This document shows positions 11,644 to 18,942 of a stretch of 64,000 nucleotides of DNA, in pieces; within the stretch, counting starts at the first letter, position 1; each line of letters begins with the position of its first letter. The DNA lies in NCBI GenBank assembly GCA_963817065.1, contig CAWFMO010000001.1, positions 186,001 to 250,000 of the forward strand, given 5' to 3'. A model generated the notes under the pieces. That model was not told the DNA's origin, did no database searches, and saw only the letters and a program-made list of their open reading frames with translations. Made by a program: the position numbers and the translations under genes. Source of the stretch: CAWFMO01 sp963817065 (GTDB taxonomy: Bacteria > Actinomycetota > Thermoleophilia > Solirubrobacterales > 70-9).

Positions 11644-11763
11644 GGCGTGGCGGGGCCGCGGGAGGCAGGGGGTCCACACGGCCCGCGCCACGCCTGCGCG
11701 TCGGTAGCCAGGGAGGGATTTCCGACGCGATCGTCCCCGGAGGCGGGACTAGCCCGGGGACGA
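11644..11763 (+). ncRNA. Candidate structured RNA: three consecutive strong hairpins
   Basis: Three stems lie back to back downstream of acnA: 11644-11694 (14 bp with one bulge; arms GGCGTGGCG and CGCCACGCC), 11697-11729 (8 bp; CGCGTCGG with CCGACGCG) and 11731-11763 (10 bp; TCGTCCCCGG with CCGGGGACGA). The region 11532-11800 contains no convincing long gene. It could be the acnA terminator, a processed small RNA or a cis-regulatory leader for the small frame at 11630. It does not match a riboswitch I recognise. The strand is assigned by continuity with acnA only. Confidence 0.4.
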
Positions 11764-11800
11764 GCTTTGAAAGCTTACGCGTGCATCCCTGCTGCGGTCA

Positions 11801-12178
11801 TTATTCACCTTTGCGGGGTTCAATGTCAACTCGTCTGGCCAAACGCCGCTCTTCGGGTGGCGCGACGCCCCATCCGCGGCGCTCGATCAGCGCGATTCCG
11901 ATCACGCTGCCGACCGGTCCCGCCGGCGTCAGCGTCGCGGCGAGCAGCGGGTAGGGCGCCTCGCGGCGCAGGACCGCGGCCCAGACCAGGAGGCAGAGGG
12001 CGATGAAGCCGATCCCGTGGCTGAGCCCGAAGATGAACGTCTCGTGCTCGAAGCCGGGCAGCAGCCAGAAGGCCATCAACGCCGCGAACAGCCCGAGCTC
12101 GAACCACGAAGCCCATTTGACGACCTCGAACATCGGTCCGGGGACGGGCTTGCGAAGCGATTCTGAAGGTTTCTCCAT
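11801..12178 (-). CDS. DUF3817 integral membrane protein
   Basis: A 125-residue membrane protein with about three transmembrane segments (WASWFELGLFAALMAFWLL, GLSHGIGFIALCLLVWAAVL, LLAATLTPAGPVGSVIGIAL). The SHGIGF motif, with a His at the end of a loop, and the overall length match the DUF3817 family common in Actinobacteria. Its function is unknown. It follows the 2-oxoglutarate dehydrogenase gene on the same strand but is separated from it by a hairpin terminator, so it is probably transcribed separately or by read-through. Confidence 0.75.
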   Translation of the reverse strand: MEKPSESLRKPVPGPMFEVVKWASWFELGLFAALMAFWLLPGFEHETFIFGLSHGIGFIALCLLVWAAVLRREAPYPLLAATLTPAGPVGSVIGIALIERRGWGVAPPEERRLARRVDIEPRKGE

Positions 12179-12187
12179 GCGATCAAA

Positions 12188-12219
12188 GCCGGCCCCGGAC
12201 GCGAAGCGGAGGAGCCGGC
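12188..12219 (-). terminator. Hairpin terminator after the 2-oxoglutarate dehydrogenase gene
   Basis: Minus-strand GCCGGC at 12214-12219 pairs with GCCGGC at 12188-12193 and is followed by CTTTG. The interior (12193-12214) is a 22-nt segment identical to the interior of the terminator after the DEAD-box helicase gene at 34631-34652, although the pairing arms differ. Confidence 0.6.
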
Positions 12220-12229
12220 GTTTTATGTA

Positions 12230-15200
12230 TCAGGCGCCTGTGGAGCCCTGGCCGGGCGTCAGCGCGGTGAGCACGATCCGCTCCTGCTCGCGGGCGTGGG
12301 CGGCGGCGTAGCCCTCGCCGGGGGCGGCGCGCGGCGGGCGGCCGACGTAGCGGAAGGCGATGCCTTCGGGGATCAGCTCGGGGAGGCGCCGCGACATCAC
12401 GCTCCAGGCGCCCATGTTGCGCGGCTCCTCCTGGACCCAGGTGATCTCGGTCAGGTTCGGGTAGTGGGAGATCAGCTCTGAGATCTCCTCCTTGGCGAAC
12501 GGGTAGAGCAGCTCGACGCGGGCGATCGCGACGTTCTCGGCCTGCGCCCGCTTCTCGTTGGCGTCGATGTCGTAGTAGATCTTGCCGCTGCAGAGCACGA
12601 GCCGCTCGACCTTGTCTCGCCGATCGCCGGCGTCCGGGTCGTCGAGCACGCGGTTGAACTGGCCCGAGGTCAGGTCCTCGAGCTTCGAGGCCGCGCGCGG
12701 GAGCCGCAGCAGGCCCTTCGGGGTGAAGACGACCATCGGCCGCGCCTTCGCGACCTTGGCCTGGCGGCGCAGGAGGTGGAAGTACTGGGCCGCGGTCGTC
12801 GGGTTGGCGATCCGGATCGAGCCCTCGGCGGCGAGCTGGATGAAGCGCTCGATCCGGGCGCTCGAGTGCTCGGGGCCCGAGCCCTCGTAGCCGTGCGGGA
12901 GCAGCAGCGTCAACCGCGTCGTCTGCCCCCACTTCGCCTCGGCCGAGGCGATGAAGCTGTCGATGATCACCTGGGCCGAGTTGCCGAAGTCGCCGAACTG
13001 CGCCTCCCAGAGCACGAGGCTGTCGGGCGAGGCGGCCGAGTAGCCGTACTCGAATCCGAGGCACGCCTGCTCGGAAAGCGGGCTGTTGTGCAGCTCGAAC
13101 GGCGCCTTGGACTCGCTCAGGTGCTGGATCGGCGCGTAGCGGAGCCCGGTCTTCTCGTCGTGGAGGACGAGGTGGCGGTTGGAGAACGTGCCGCGCTCGG
13201 TGTCCTGTCCGGTCAGCCGCACGTGGACGCCCTCGGCGAGCAGCGCCGCGAACGCGAGCGCCTCGGCGTGGGCGAACTCGATCCCGCCCTCCTCGAGGGC
13301 GTCGGTGCGGCGCATCAGCGGCTTCCGCAGCTTGCGGTGGATCGTGAAGCTGTCGGGGACCTTGAGAAGCTCCTCGTTGAAGCGCCGCAGCGTCTTCTCG
13401 TCGACAGCGGTCGCGACCTCTGGCGACGCGGTGCGGTCGAGCTCGCCGGTGCCCGTCCCGGTCCCGGTCGGGTCCTCGTACTCGCCGCGCTCGATCTTGC
13501 TCTTGAGCTCCTTGTGGCTGGTGCCGAGCCTGGACTGGCGCTCGCTGCGCTTGGTCTCGACGTCCTCGGCGCTGACGGTGCCCTCCTCGACCAGCGCCTG
13601 GGCGTAGATCTCCGAGACCGGGCGGTGCTCGCGGATCCGCGCCGCCATCAGCGGCTGGGTGTAGGCGGGCTCGTCGGTCTCGTTGTGTCCGAAGCGGCGG
13701 TAGCCGATCACGTCGATGACCACGTCGCGGGCCCAGCGCTGGCGGTAGGCCATCGCCAGCCGCACCGCGCCGACCGCGCCCTCGGGGTCGTCGGCGTTGA
13801 CGTGCATGATCGGGACGTTGAAGCCCTTCGCCATGTCGGCCGCGTAGGGGGTCGAGCGGCCTTCCTCGGGCTCGGTTGTGAAGCCGATCTGGTTGTTCTG
13901 GATGATGTGGATCGTGCCGCCGGTCGCGTAGCCGGGCAGCGACTGGAGGTTGAAGGTCTCGGCGACCACGCCCTGGCCGGGGAACGCGGCGTCGCCGTGG
14001 AGCAGGATCGGGACCGCGGCGTTGTGGTCAACCTCGATCTTGGCGCCCTCGTGATTCGTCTGGGCCGCGCGCGCGGCGCCGGTCACGACCGGGTCGACGA
14101 ACTCGAGGTGGCTCGGGTTCGGGTAGAGGCGGACGTCGATCTGCTCGCCGTCGGTCGTCGTATAGGTGCCGTTGTGGCCGTAGTGGTACTTGACGTCGCC
14201 GGTGCCGCCGTGGGGGATCGCGGCGACCGCCTTGACCGCCTCGATCGCCTTCGCTCCCTCGAACTCGGCGAAGATCGAGTCGACCGGACGGCCGAGGTTA
14301 TGGGCGAGGACGCTGAGCCGGCCGCGGTGCGCCATCCCGATCACGCACTCGTGGGCGCCCTCGCTGTGGGCCATCTCGAAGACCTCGTCGAGCATCGGCA
14401 CGACGACGTCAAGGCCCTCGATCGAGAACATCTTCTGGCCCAGGTAGGCCTTCTCGAGGTAGCGCTCGAAGCCGAAGACGTCGATCAGCCTGAACAGCAG
14501 CCTGCTCTTCTCCTCGGCGTCGAACGGCTTGCGGTGCCAGCCGGTCTCGACCATCTCGCGCAGCCAGGTCCGCTGCTGGTGCGAGGAGAGGTGCTCGAAC
14601 TGGTAGCCGACCGTCCCGCAGTAGGCCTCTCGCATCCGCGGCAGCGCCTCGAGCAGGGTCTCTCCCTCGACCCCGATCCGCAGGATGTCGGCCGGGATCT
14701 GCCCCATCAGCTCCGGGGTCAGGTTGAGGTTCTCGGGCTGGATCGCGGGGTCGCCGCGCGGGTCGGCGCCGAGCGGGTCGAGCCGCGCCGCCAGGTGGCC
14801 GTGGGTGCGGTAGGCCTTGAGCAGCGAGGTCGCCGCCTGGACCGCCTGCAGCATCTCGCCGTCGGCCTGGGCCGGGGTCGGGCTCGCGGGGGTAGCGGCG
14901 GTAGCGGTCGCGAGCGGCGCCGAGGAGGCCGACGCCGGGTGGGCGTTGGTGACCGTCGAGGGTTCGACGTCGAGGTCGGAGGCGACCGACTCGTAGAACT
15001 CGTCCTCGCCCTGGAGCAGCTCCTCGATCCGGCGCAGGAACGAGCCCGACTCGGCCCCCTGGATGACCCGGTGGTCGTAGGTGCTGGTCATCGTCATCAC
15101 CTTCGAGACCCCGAGCGCCTTGATCTTCTCGGCCGGCTGGTGGGCCCACTCGACCGGGTAGGCGAGCGAGCCGCAGGCGACGATCGTCCCCTGGCCCTTG

Positions 15201-16576
15201 AGCAGCCGCGGAACCGAGGCGACGGTCCCGAGCCCGCCGGGATTGGTCAGCGTCACGTTGGTGCCCTGGAAGTCGTCGGCGGTCAGCTTGTTCTCGCGCG
15301 TCTTGGTGATCAGCTCCTCGTAGTAGGCGTGGAAGCCGGCGAAGTCGAGGGCATCGGCGTTCTTGATGCAGGGGACCATCAGGCTGCGCCCGCCCTTGCG
15401 CTCGACGTCGACCGCGATCCCGAGCCCGAAGCTGCCGGGCTCGATCACGACCGGCTTGCCTTCCCGCTCGTCGAAGGCGCGCGCCATCGCCGGCCACTCG
15501 ACCGTCGCCCGGACGATCGCCCAGGCGATCAGGTGGGTGAACGAGACCTTCATCCCGCGGTCCTTGAGCACGCCGTTGAGCGCCTTGCGCTTGGCGTCGA
15601 GGGTGTCGACCGCGAGCGTCCGGAACGAGGTCGCGGTCGGAATCTCGCGGCTCTCGTCCATCGCCTGCGCGAGCATCGCCGCCGGCCCCCGCAAGGGCTT
15701 GACCTCGGCGTCCGCGGCTGCGGGGGCGGCCTTCGCGGCGCCCTTGCCGTCGCCGGCCGCGAGCACGTCGGCCTTGGTCACCTTGCCGCCGGCGCCGCTG
15801 CCCTTGACCGATCCGAGATCGACGCCGTTCGCCGCTGCGATCCGGCGCGCGACCGGTGTGGCTCTGCCGCCGTTGTCAGCGTCGGTTGACGGCGCGGGGG
15901 CCGCGGAAGGCTCGGCGCTCTCAGTCGGCTTCGGTGCCGCCCCGTCGACGCTCGGCGCCTCGCCCGAGGTCATCTCCGCCAGTACGGCCCCGACCTGGAC
16001 CGTTTCGTCGGGCTGGGCGTTGACCTTCGTGATCGTGCCGGCGGCCGGCGCCGGGACCTCGGCGTCGACCTTGTCGGTCGAGACCTCGACCACCGTCTGG
16101 CCCTCGTCGACCGCGTCGCCCTCGGCGACGTGCCACTCCAAGATCGTTCCTTCGGTGACGGACTCGCCCATTTCCGGCATCTTGATTTCAAGCGCCTTCC
16201 CCTCGGCCGGGGCGGCCGCGGCCTGCCCGCCATTGCCGGCGGCGTCATCCTCGCTCGGAGCCTCGGCCTTCTCGGTCTCCTGGGGCTCGGAGGTGGCCTC
16301 GCCGCCGCCCTCGTCGGGGGCCGCGCCGCTGGTGTCGAGCTCGGCGAGAGCCTGGCCGACCTGGACCTCCTCGTCGACCTGGGCGCTGATCTTGGTCACC
16401 GTGCCGCTCGCGGGCGCCGGGACCTCGGCGTCGACCTTGTCGGTCGAGACCTCGACCACCGTCTGGCCCTCCTCGACGAACTCGCCCTCGGAGACGTGCC
16501 ACTCCAGGACGGTGCCTTCGGTCACCGACTCGCCCATCTCGGGCATAACTACCTGCACCGTCGCCGTGGTCGCCAT
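12230..16576 (-). CDS. odhA: 2-oxoglutarate dehydrogenase, fused lipoyl-lipoyl-PSBD-E2-E1 polypeptide
   Basis: A 1448-residue multidomain enzyme. In order: lipoyl domain 1 (residues 8-82, lipoyl Lys47 in VSTDKVDAEV), lipoyl domain 2 (about 130-204, Lys169), a peripheral subunit-binding domain (about 238-272, ATPVARRIAAANGVDL), an E2 succinyltransferase domain (about 295-530, His502 in TYDHRVIQGAESG) and the thiamine-diphosphate E1 region (about 575-1448, HGDAAFPGQGV and QNNQIGFTT). It decarboxylates 2-oxoglutarate and forms succinyl-CoA, and would still need E3 from elsewhere. Mycobacterial and corynebacterial OdhA/Kgd lack the lipoyl and binding domains. ATG at 16576 is 19 nt after the photolyase stop, with only a weak ribosome site. 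Confidence 0.93.
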   Translation of the reverse strand: MATTATVQVVMPEMGESVTEGTVLEWHVSEGEFVEEGQTVVEVSTDKVDAEVPAPASGTVTKISAQVDEEVQVGQALAELDTSGAAPDEGGGEATSEPQETEKAEAPSEDDAAGNGGQAAAAPAEGKALEIKMPEMGESVTEGTILEWHVAEGDAVDEGQTVVEVSTDKVDAEVPAPAAGTITKVNAQPDETVQVGAVLAEMTSGEAPSVDGAAPKPTESAEPSAAPAPSTDADNGGRATPVARRIAAANGVDLGSVKGSGAGGKVTKADVLAAGDGKGAAKAAPAAADAEVKPLRGPAAMLAQAMDESREIPTATSFRTLAVDTLDAKRKALNGVLKDRGMKVSFTHLIAWAIVRATVEWPAMARAFDEREGKPVVIEPGSFGLGIAVDVERKGGRSLMVPCIKNADALDFAGFHAYYEELITKTRENKLTADDFQGTNVTLTNPGGLGTVASVPRLLKGQGTIVACGSLAYPVEWAHQPAEKIKALGVSKVMTMTSTYDHRVIQGAESGSFLRRIEELLQGEDEFYESVASDLDVEPSTVTNAHPASASSAPLATATAATPASPTPAQADGEMLQAVQAATSLLKAYRTHGHLAARLDPLGADPRGDPAIQPENLNLTPELMGQIPADILRIGVEGETLLEALPRMREAYCGTVGYQFEHLSSHQQRTWLREMVETGWHRKPFDAEEKSRLLFRLIDVFGFERYLEKAYLGQKMFSIEGLDVVVPMLDEVFEMAHSEGAHECVIGMAHRGRLSVLAHNLGRPVDSIFAEFEGAKAIEAVKAVAAIPHGGTGDVKYHYGHNGTYTTTDGEQIDVRLYPNPSHLEFVDPVVTGAARAAQTNHEGAKIEVDHNAAVPILLHGDAAFPGQGVVAETFNLQSLPGYATGGTIHIIQNNQIGFTTEPEEGRSTPYAADMAKGFNVPIMHVNADDPEGAVGAVRLAMAYRQRWARDVVIDVIGYRRFGHNETDEPAYTQPLMAARIREHRPVSEIYAQALVEEGTVSAEDVETKRSERQSRLGTSHKELKSKIERGEYEDPTGTGTGTGELDRTASPEVATAVDEKTLRRFNEELLKVPDSFTIHRKLRKPLMRRTDALEEGGIEFAHAEALAFAALLAEGVHVRLTGQDTERGTFSNRHLVLHDEKTGLRYAPIQHLSESKAPFELHNSPLSEQACLGFEYGYSAASPDSLVLWEAQFGDFGNSAQVIIDSFIASAEAKWGQTTRLTLLLPHGYEGSGPEHSSARIERFIQLAAEGSIRIANPTTAAQYFHLLRRQAKVAKARPMVVFTPKGLLRLPRAASKLEDLTSGQFNRVLDDPDAGDRRDKVERLVLCSGKIYYDIDANEKRAQAENVAIARVELLYPFAKEEISELISHYPNLTEITWVQEEPRNMGAWSVMSRRLPELIPEGIAFRYVGRPPRAAPGEGYAAAHAREQERIVLTALTPGQGSTGA

Positions 16577-16595
16577 CTACTGACTCATAACTTAC

Positions 16596-18020
16596 TCACC
16601 CCGCATGGGCGAGGTGCGATCTGAATCGCGCGACCGCCTCCTCGCGGGCGGCCACCAGATCGACCATCGGCTCGGGGTAGTCGACGCCGATCTTGCAGCG
16701 CGAGTCGCGCTGGGTCTCGATGTCGGCCTTCCAGGGCTCGGCGAGATGCTCGTCGGGGAACTTGGCGAGCTCGGGCAGCCAGCGGCGGACATAGAGCCCG
16801 TCGGGGTCGAAGCGGGTCAGCTGGCGAACCGGGTTGAAGACCCGGAAGTACGGCTGTGGGTCGGCGCCGACCGAGGCCGCCCACTGCCAGTTGCCGTTGT
16901 TGGATGCCTCGTCGCCGTCGATCAGGTGGCGCATGAAGTGGGCTTCGCCCTCGCGCCAGTCGATCAGCAGGTGTTTGGTCAGGAACGAGGCGGTGACCAT
17001 CCGGACCCGGTTGTGCATCCAGCCTTCGGAGAGCAGCTGGCGCATCCCGGCGTCGACCAGCGGCAGACCGGTGTGTCCCCGCTTCCATGCCTCGAGATCG
17101 GCCCGGTTGCGCCGCCAACGAAACCCCTGCAGCTTGCGCTCGTGTCCCTTGCGGACGGTGTCGGGGAAGTTGTGCGCGAGATGGAGGAAGAAGTCGCGCC
17201 AGGCGAGCTGGCGGCGCATCTGCGCCCGCGCCTCGCTGCGGCGAGCGATCAAGCGGTCCTCGAGCCCGCGTGGCGAGACGCAGCCGAAGTGGAGCGCCGG
17301 AGAGAGCCGCGAGGTCCAGTCGAGGTCTGGGCGGTCGCGCGCCTCCTCGTATGAGTTGATTCGCTTCATGTAGCCGTCGAGGCGCTGCCGCGAGGCTTCC
17401 TCGCCGGGCTTGGCGAGCTCCGCGATCCGCTTCGCCTCGTTGTCGATCTTGAGCTGCGAAAACGAGGGGACCTTGCCGCGCGTGGTGTCGATCGTCGGGG
17501 CGCGGAGGATTCGCGGGCGCAACTCGGTCGCCCGCCGCGGCGCCTCGCGCCAGGCGCGGAAGAATGGGGTGAAGACCTTGTAAGGCCCTCCGGACTTGTT
17601 CCTGATCGCGCCGACGTCGGTGCAGCTGATGCCGCCGTGGGTCGAGAGCTCGATCCCCCGCTTGCGGAGCGCGCTCTCGACGCGCCCATCGCGGGCGCTG
17701 GCATAGGCGGTGTGGTCCTCGTTGGCGTATACGGCGGAAGCGCCGACCTCGTCGGCGAGCTCGGGGATCGCCAGCGCCGGGTCGCCCTCGCGGAAGGCGA
17801 GTCGGCCGCCGAGCTCGCGCACCTTGCGCTCGAGCTCGGTCAGCGCGGTCAGCAGGTAGGCGTTGCGGTTCGGGCTCGCGTGCGGCCCGCGGGTCAGACC
17901 GCGTTCGAAGCAGAAGCAGAGCAGGACGCGCTCATGACGGCGCGTCGCCTCGGCGAGCGCCGGGTTGTCGGTCAGTCGCAGGTCGCGGCGCAGCCAGACC
18001 AGCCCGACGTCGTCGCTCAA
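16596..18020 (-). CDS. phrB: Deoxyribodipyrimidine photo-lyase (class I)
   Basis: A 474-residue photolyase/cryptochrome family protein. The N-terminal alpha/beta antenna domain (VGLVWLRRDLRLTDNPAL) is followed by the helical FAD domain with EGWMHNRVRMVTASFLTKHL, WREGEAHFM, DGDEASNNGNWQWAAS and the C-terminal FNPVRQLTRFDPDG. The Asn/Trp-rich NNGNWQW segment, which contacts FAD and the lesion, is intact, so CPD repair activity is likely. Its ATG overlaps the stop of the upstream zinc-ribbon gene (ATGA), and the 2-oxoglutarate dehydrogenase gene follows after 19 nt, so the three may be co-transcribed. Confidence 0.92.
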   Translation of the reverse strand: MSDDVGLVWLRRDLRLTDNPALAEATRRHERVLLCFCFERGLTRGPHASPNRNAYLLTALTELERKVRELGGRLAFREGDPALAIPELADEVGASAVYANEDHTAYASARDGRVESALRKRGIELSTHGGISCTDVGAIRNKSGGPYKVFTPFFRAWREAPRRATELRPRILRAPTIDTTRGKVPSFSQLKIDNEAKRIAELAKPGEEASRQRLDGYMKRINSYEEARDRPDLDWTSRLSPALHFGCVSPRGLEDRLIARRSEARAQMRRQLAWRDFFLHLAHNFPDTVRKGHERKLQGFRWRRNRADLEAWKRGHTGLPLVDAGMRQLLSEGWMHNRVRMVTASFLTKHLLIDWREGEAHFMRHLIDGDEASNNGNWQWAASVGADPQPYFRVFNPVRQLTRFDPDGLYVRRWLPELAKFPDEHLAEPWKADIETQRDSRCKIGVDYPEPMVDLVAAREEAVARFRSHLAHAG

Positions 18021-18304
18021 TCGATTCGCGCTACGAGGTCGACGCGGTTGGAACCGGTGTCGCTCACGTCCGGCCGCAGGAACGCGCGCGCCTCGCCGTG
18101 GTGGTCGCAGAACGGGCAGACCAGGTGCGAGGTCGCCGGCAGGGCGGACCGGACCGCGATCGGAAGCTCGCAGCCCGGGCAGATCATCGAGCCGCTCGCG
18201 AGCAGCGCCCCGGCGGAGGTCGGGCGCAGCTCCGGGTACTCGACGCCGTTTCGGGACTGGCGTTCCTCGCGGCGGTGCTCGTGCGGATCGAGATGAAGCG
18301 CCAT
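18017..18304 (-). CDS. Small zinc-ribbon protein
   Basis: A 95-residue protein with two Cys pairs, MICPGCELP and LVCPFCDHHGEAR, spaced as in a zinc ribbon, followed by a short beta-rich end. No catalytic motif is present. The start at ATG 18304 is the first in frame, and the N-terminal 20 residues are His/Arg-rich and poorly constrained, so the true start could be internal. The stop overlaps the photolyase ATG by 4 nt, which suggests translational coupling. The function is unknown; a nucleic-acid or metal-binding role is only a guess from the fold. Confidence 0.6.
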   Translation of the reverse strand: MALHLDPHEHRREERQSRNGVEYPELRPTSAGALLASGSMICPGCELPIAVRSALPATSHLVCPFCDHHGEARAFLRPDVSDTGSNRVDLVARID

Positions 18305-18333
18305 CGACCCCTAATGATGAACGAAGCGGGTCG

Positions 18334-18873
18334 TCAGCGCTTCTTTTTGCGGCACTTCTTCTTCGCTGCGCCGGCGGAGGCGCGCTTGCGCTTGCACTTT
18401 CGCCCGCCAGTGCCGTCCGATGTGGGGGGCGGCGTCGACGTCGATGGCGCCGGCACGGCGAGCCCGGCTCCCGCCAGGTCCGCCGCCGGCCCGCGGTTGC
18501 TTGCGAGCAGGACTCCGACCCAACTGCCGACCGCGAGCGGCGTGTAGGTGACGGTGATCGTGCACTGGACCGCGTTTGCGAGGGTGGGCGTCATCACGGC
18601 GGGACAGTTGTTGGTCTGCGTGAAGCCGGTCGTGGTCTTGATCAGGGTCGTGAAGCTGGTCGTGCACGGGTTGTCCTCGCAGCTGACCTCGAAGCCGATG
18701 TCGCGCGAGGTCGAGGTCCCGACGGTTTGGCTGCCGAAGTCGAGACCCAGCGGGTAGAACCCGATCGCGTCGGCGCCCTGAGCCGGCGCGGCGCTCGCGG
18801 CGAGCATCGTCGTCGAGACCGCTGCCGCGGCGATCACCCCACGCCACCTGCTTCTCATACCCCCTCTCATCAC
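18334..18873 (-). CDS. Secreted choice-of-anchor D-like protein with Cys/Lys tail
   Basis: A 179-residue exported protein. After a signal peptide (to about residue 33, APAQGADA) comes one beta-sandwich repeat, YPLGLDFGSQTVGTSTSRDI in parts, with ITVTYTPLAVGSW. This is the pattern of ASPM-SPD-2-Hydin / choice-of-anchor D repeats. Two Cys pairs (VSCEDNPC and one in NNCPAV with VQC) probably form disulfides. A Ser/Thr/Pro linker leads to the C-terminal tail RKCKRKRASAGAAKKKCRKKKR in two Cys-bounded pieces. There is no enzyme signature, and a surface-binding role is inferred. Confidence 0.72.
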   Translation of the reverse strand: MMRGGMRSRWRGVIAAAAVSTTMLAASAAPAQGADAIGFYPLGLDFGSQTVGTSTSRDIGFEVSCEDNPCTTSFTTLIKTTTGFTQTNNCPAVMTPTLANAVQCTITVTYTPLAVGSWVGVLLASNRGPAADLAGAGLAVPAPSTSTPPPTSDGTGGRKCKRKRASAGAAKKKCRKKKR

Positions 18874-18910
18874 GGCGAAGTCTAGTAGGCGACGAACCGG
18901 TCTTGGGTTG

Positions 18911-18942
18911 TAGGGTCCGCGATCATGGAGGAGGAGAGATGA
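18911..18942 (+). promoter_or_regulatory. Probable -10 (TAGGGT) and five-codon leader frame before the acyl-CoA reductase
   Basis: TAGGGT at 18911-18916 is followed after 8 nt by ATG at 18925, which opens the frame M-E-E-E-R and stops at TGA 18940-18942. That stop overlaps the main start (ATGA at 18939). The GAG codons double as the ribosome site of the main gene. If transcription starts at 18925, the leader peptide would be translated leaderless and coupled to the main gene. Confidence 0.3.

Noticed and set aside
12776..15889. A 1037-codon plus-strand frame inside the 2-oxoglutarate dehydrogenase gene
   Set aside because: It is a composition shadow. The minus strand holds every domain and motif of the enzyme in order.
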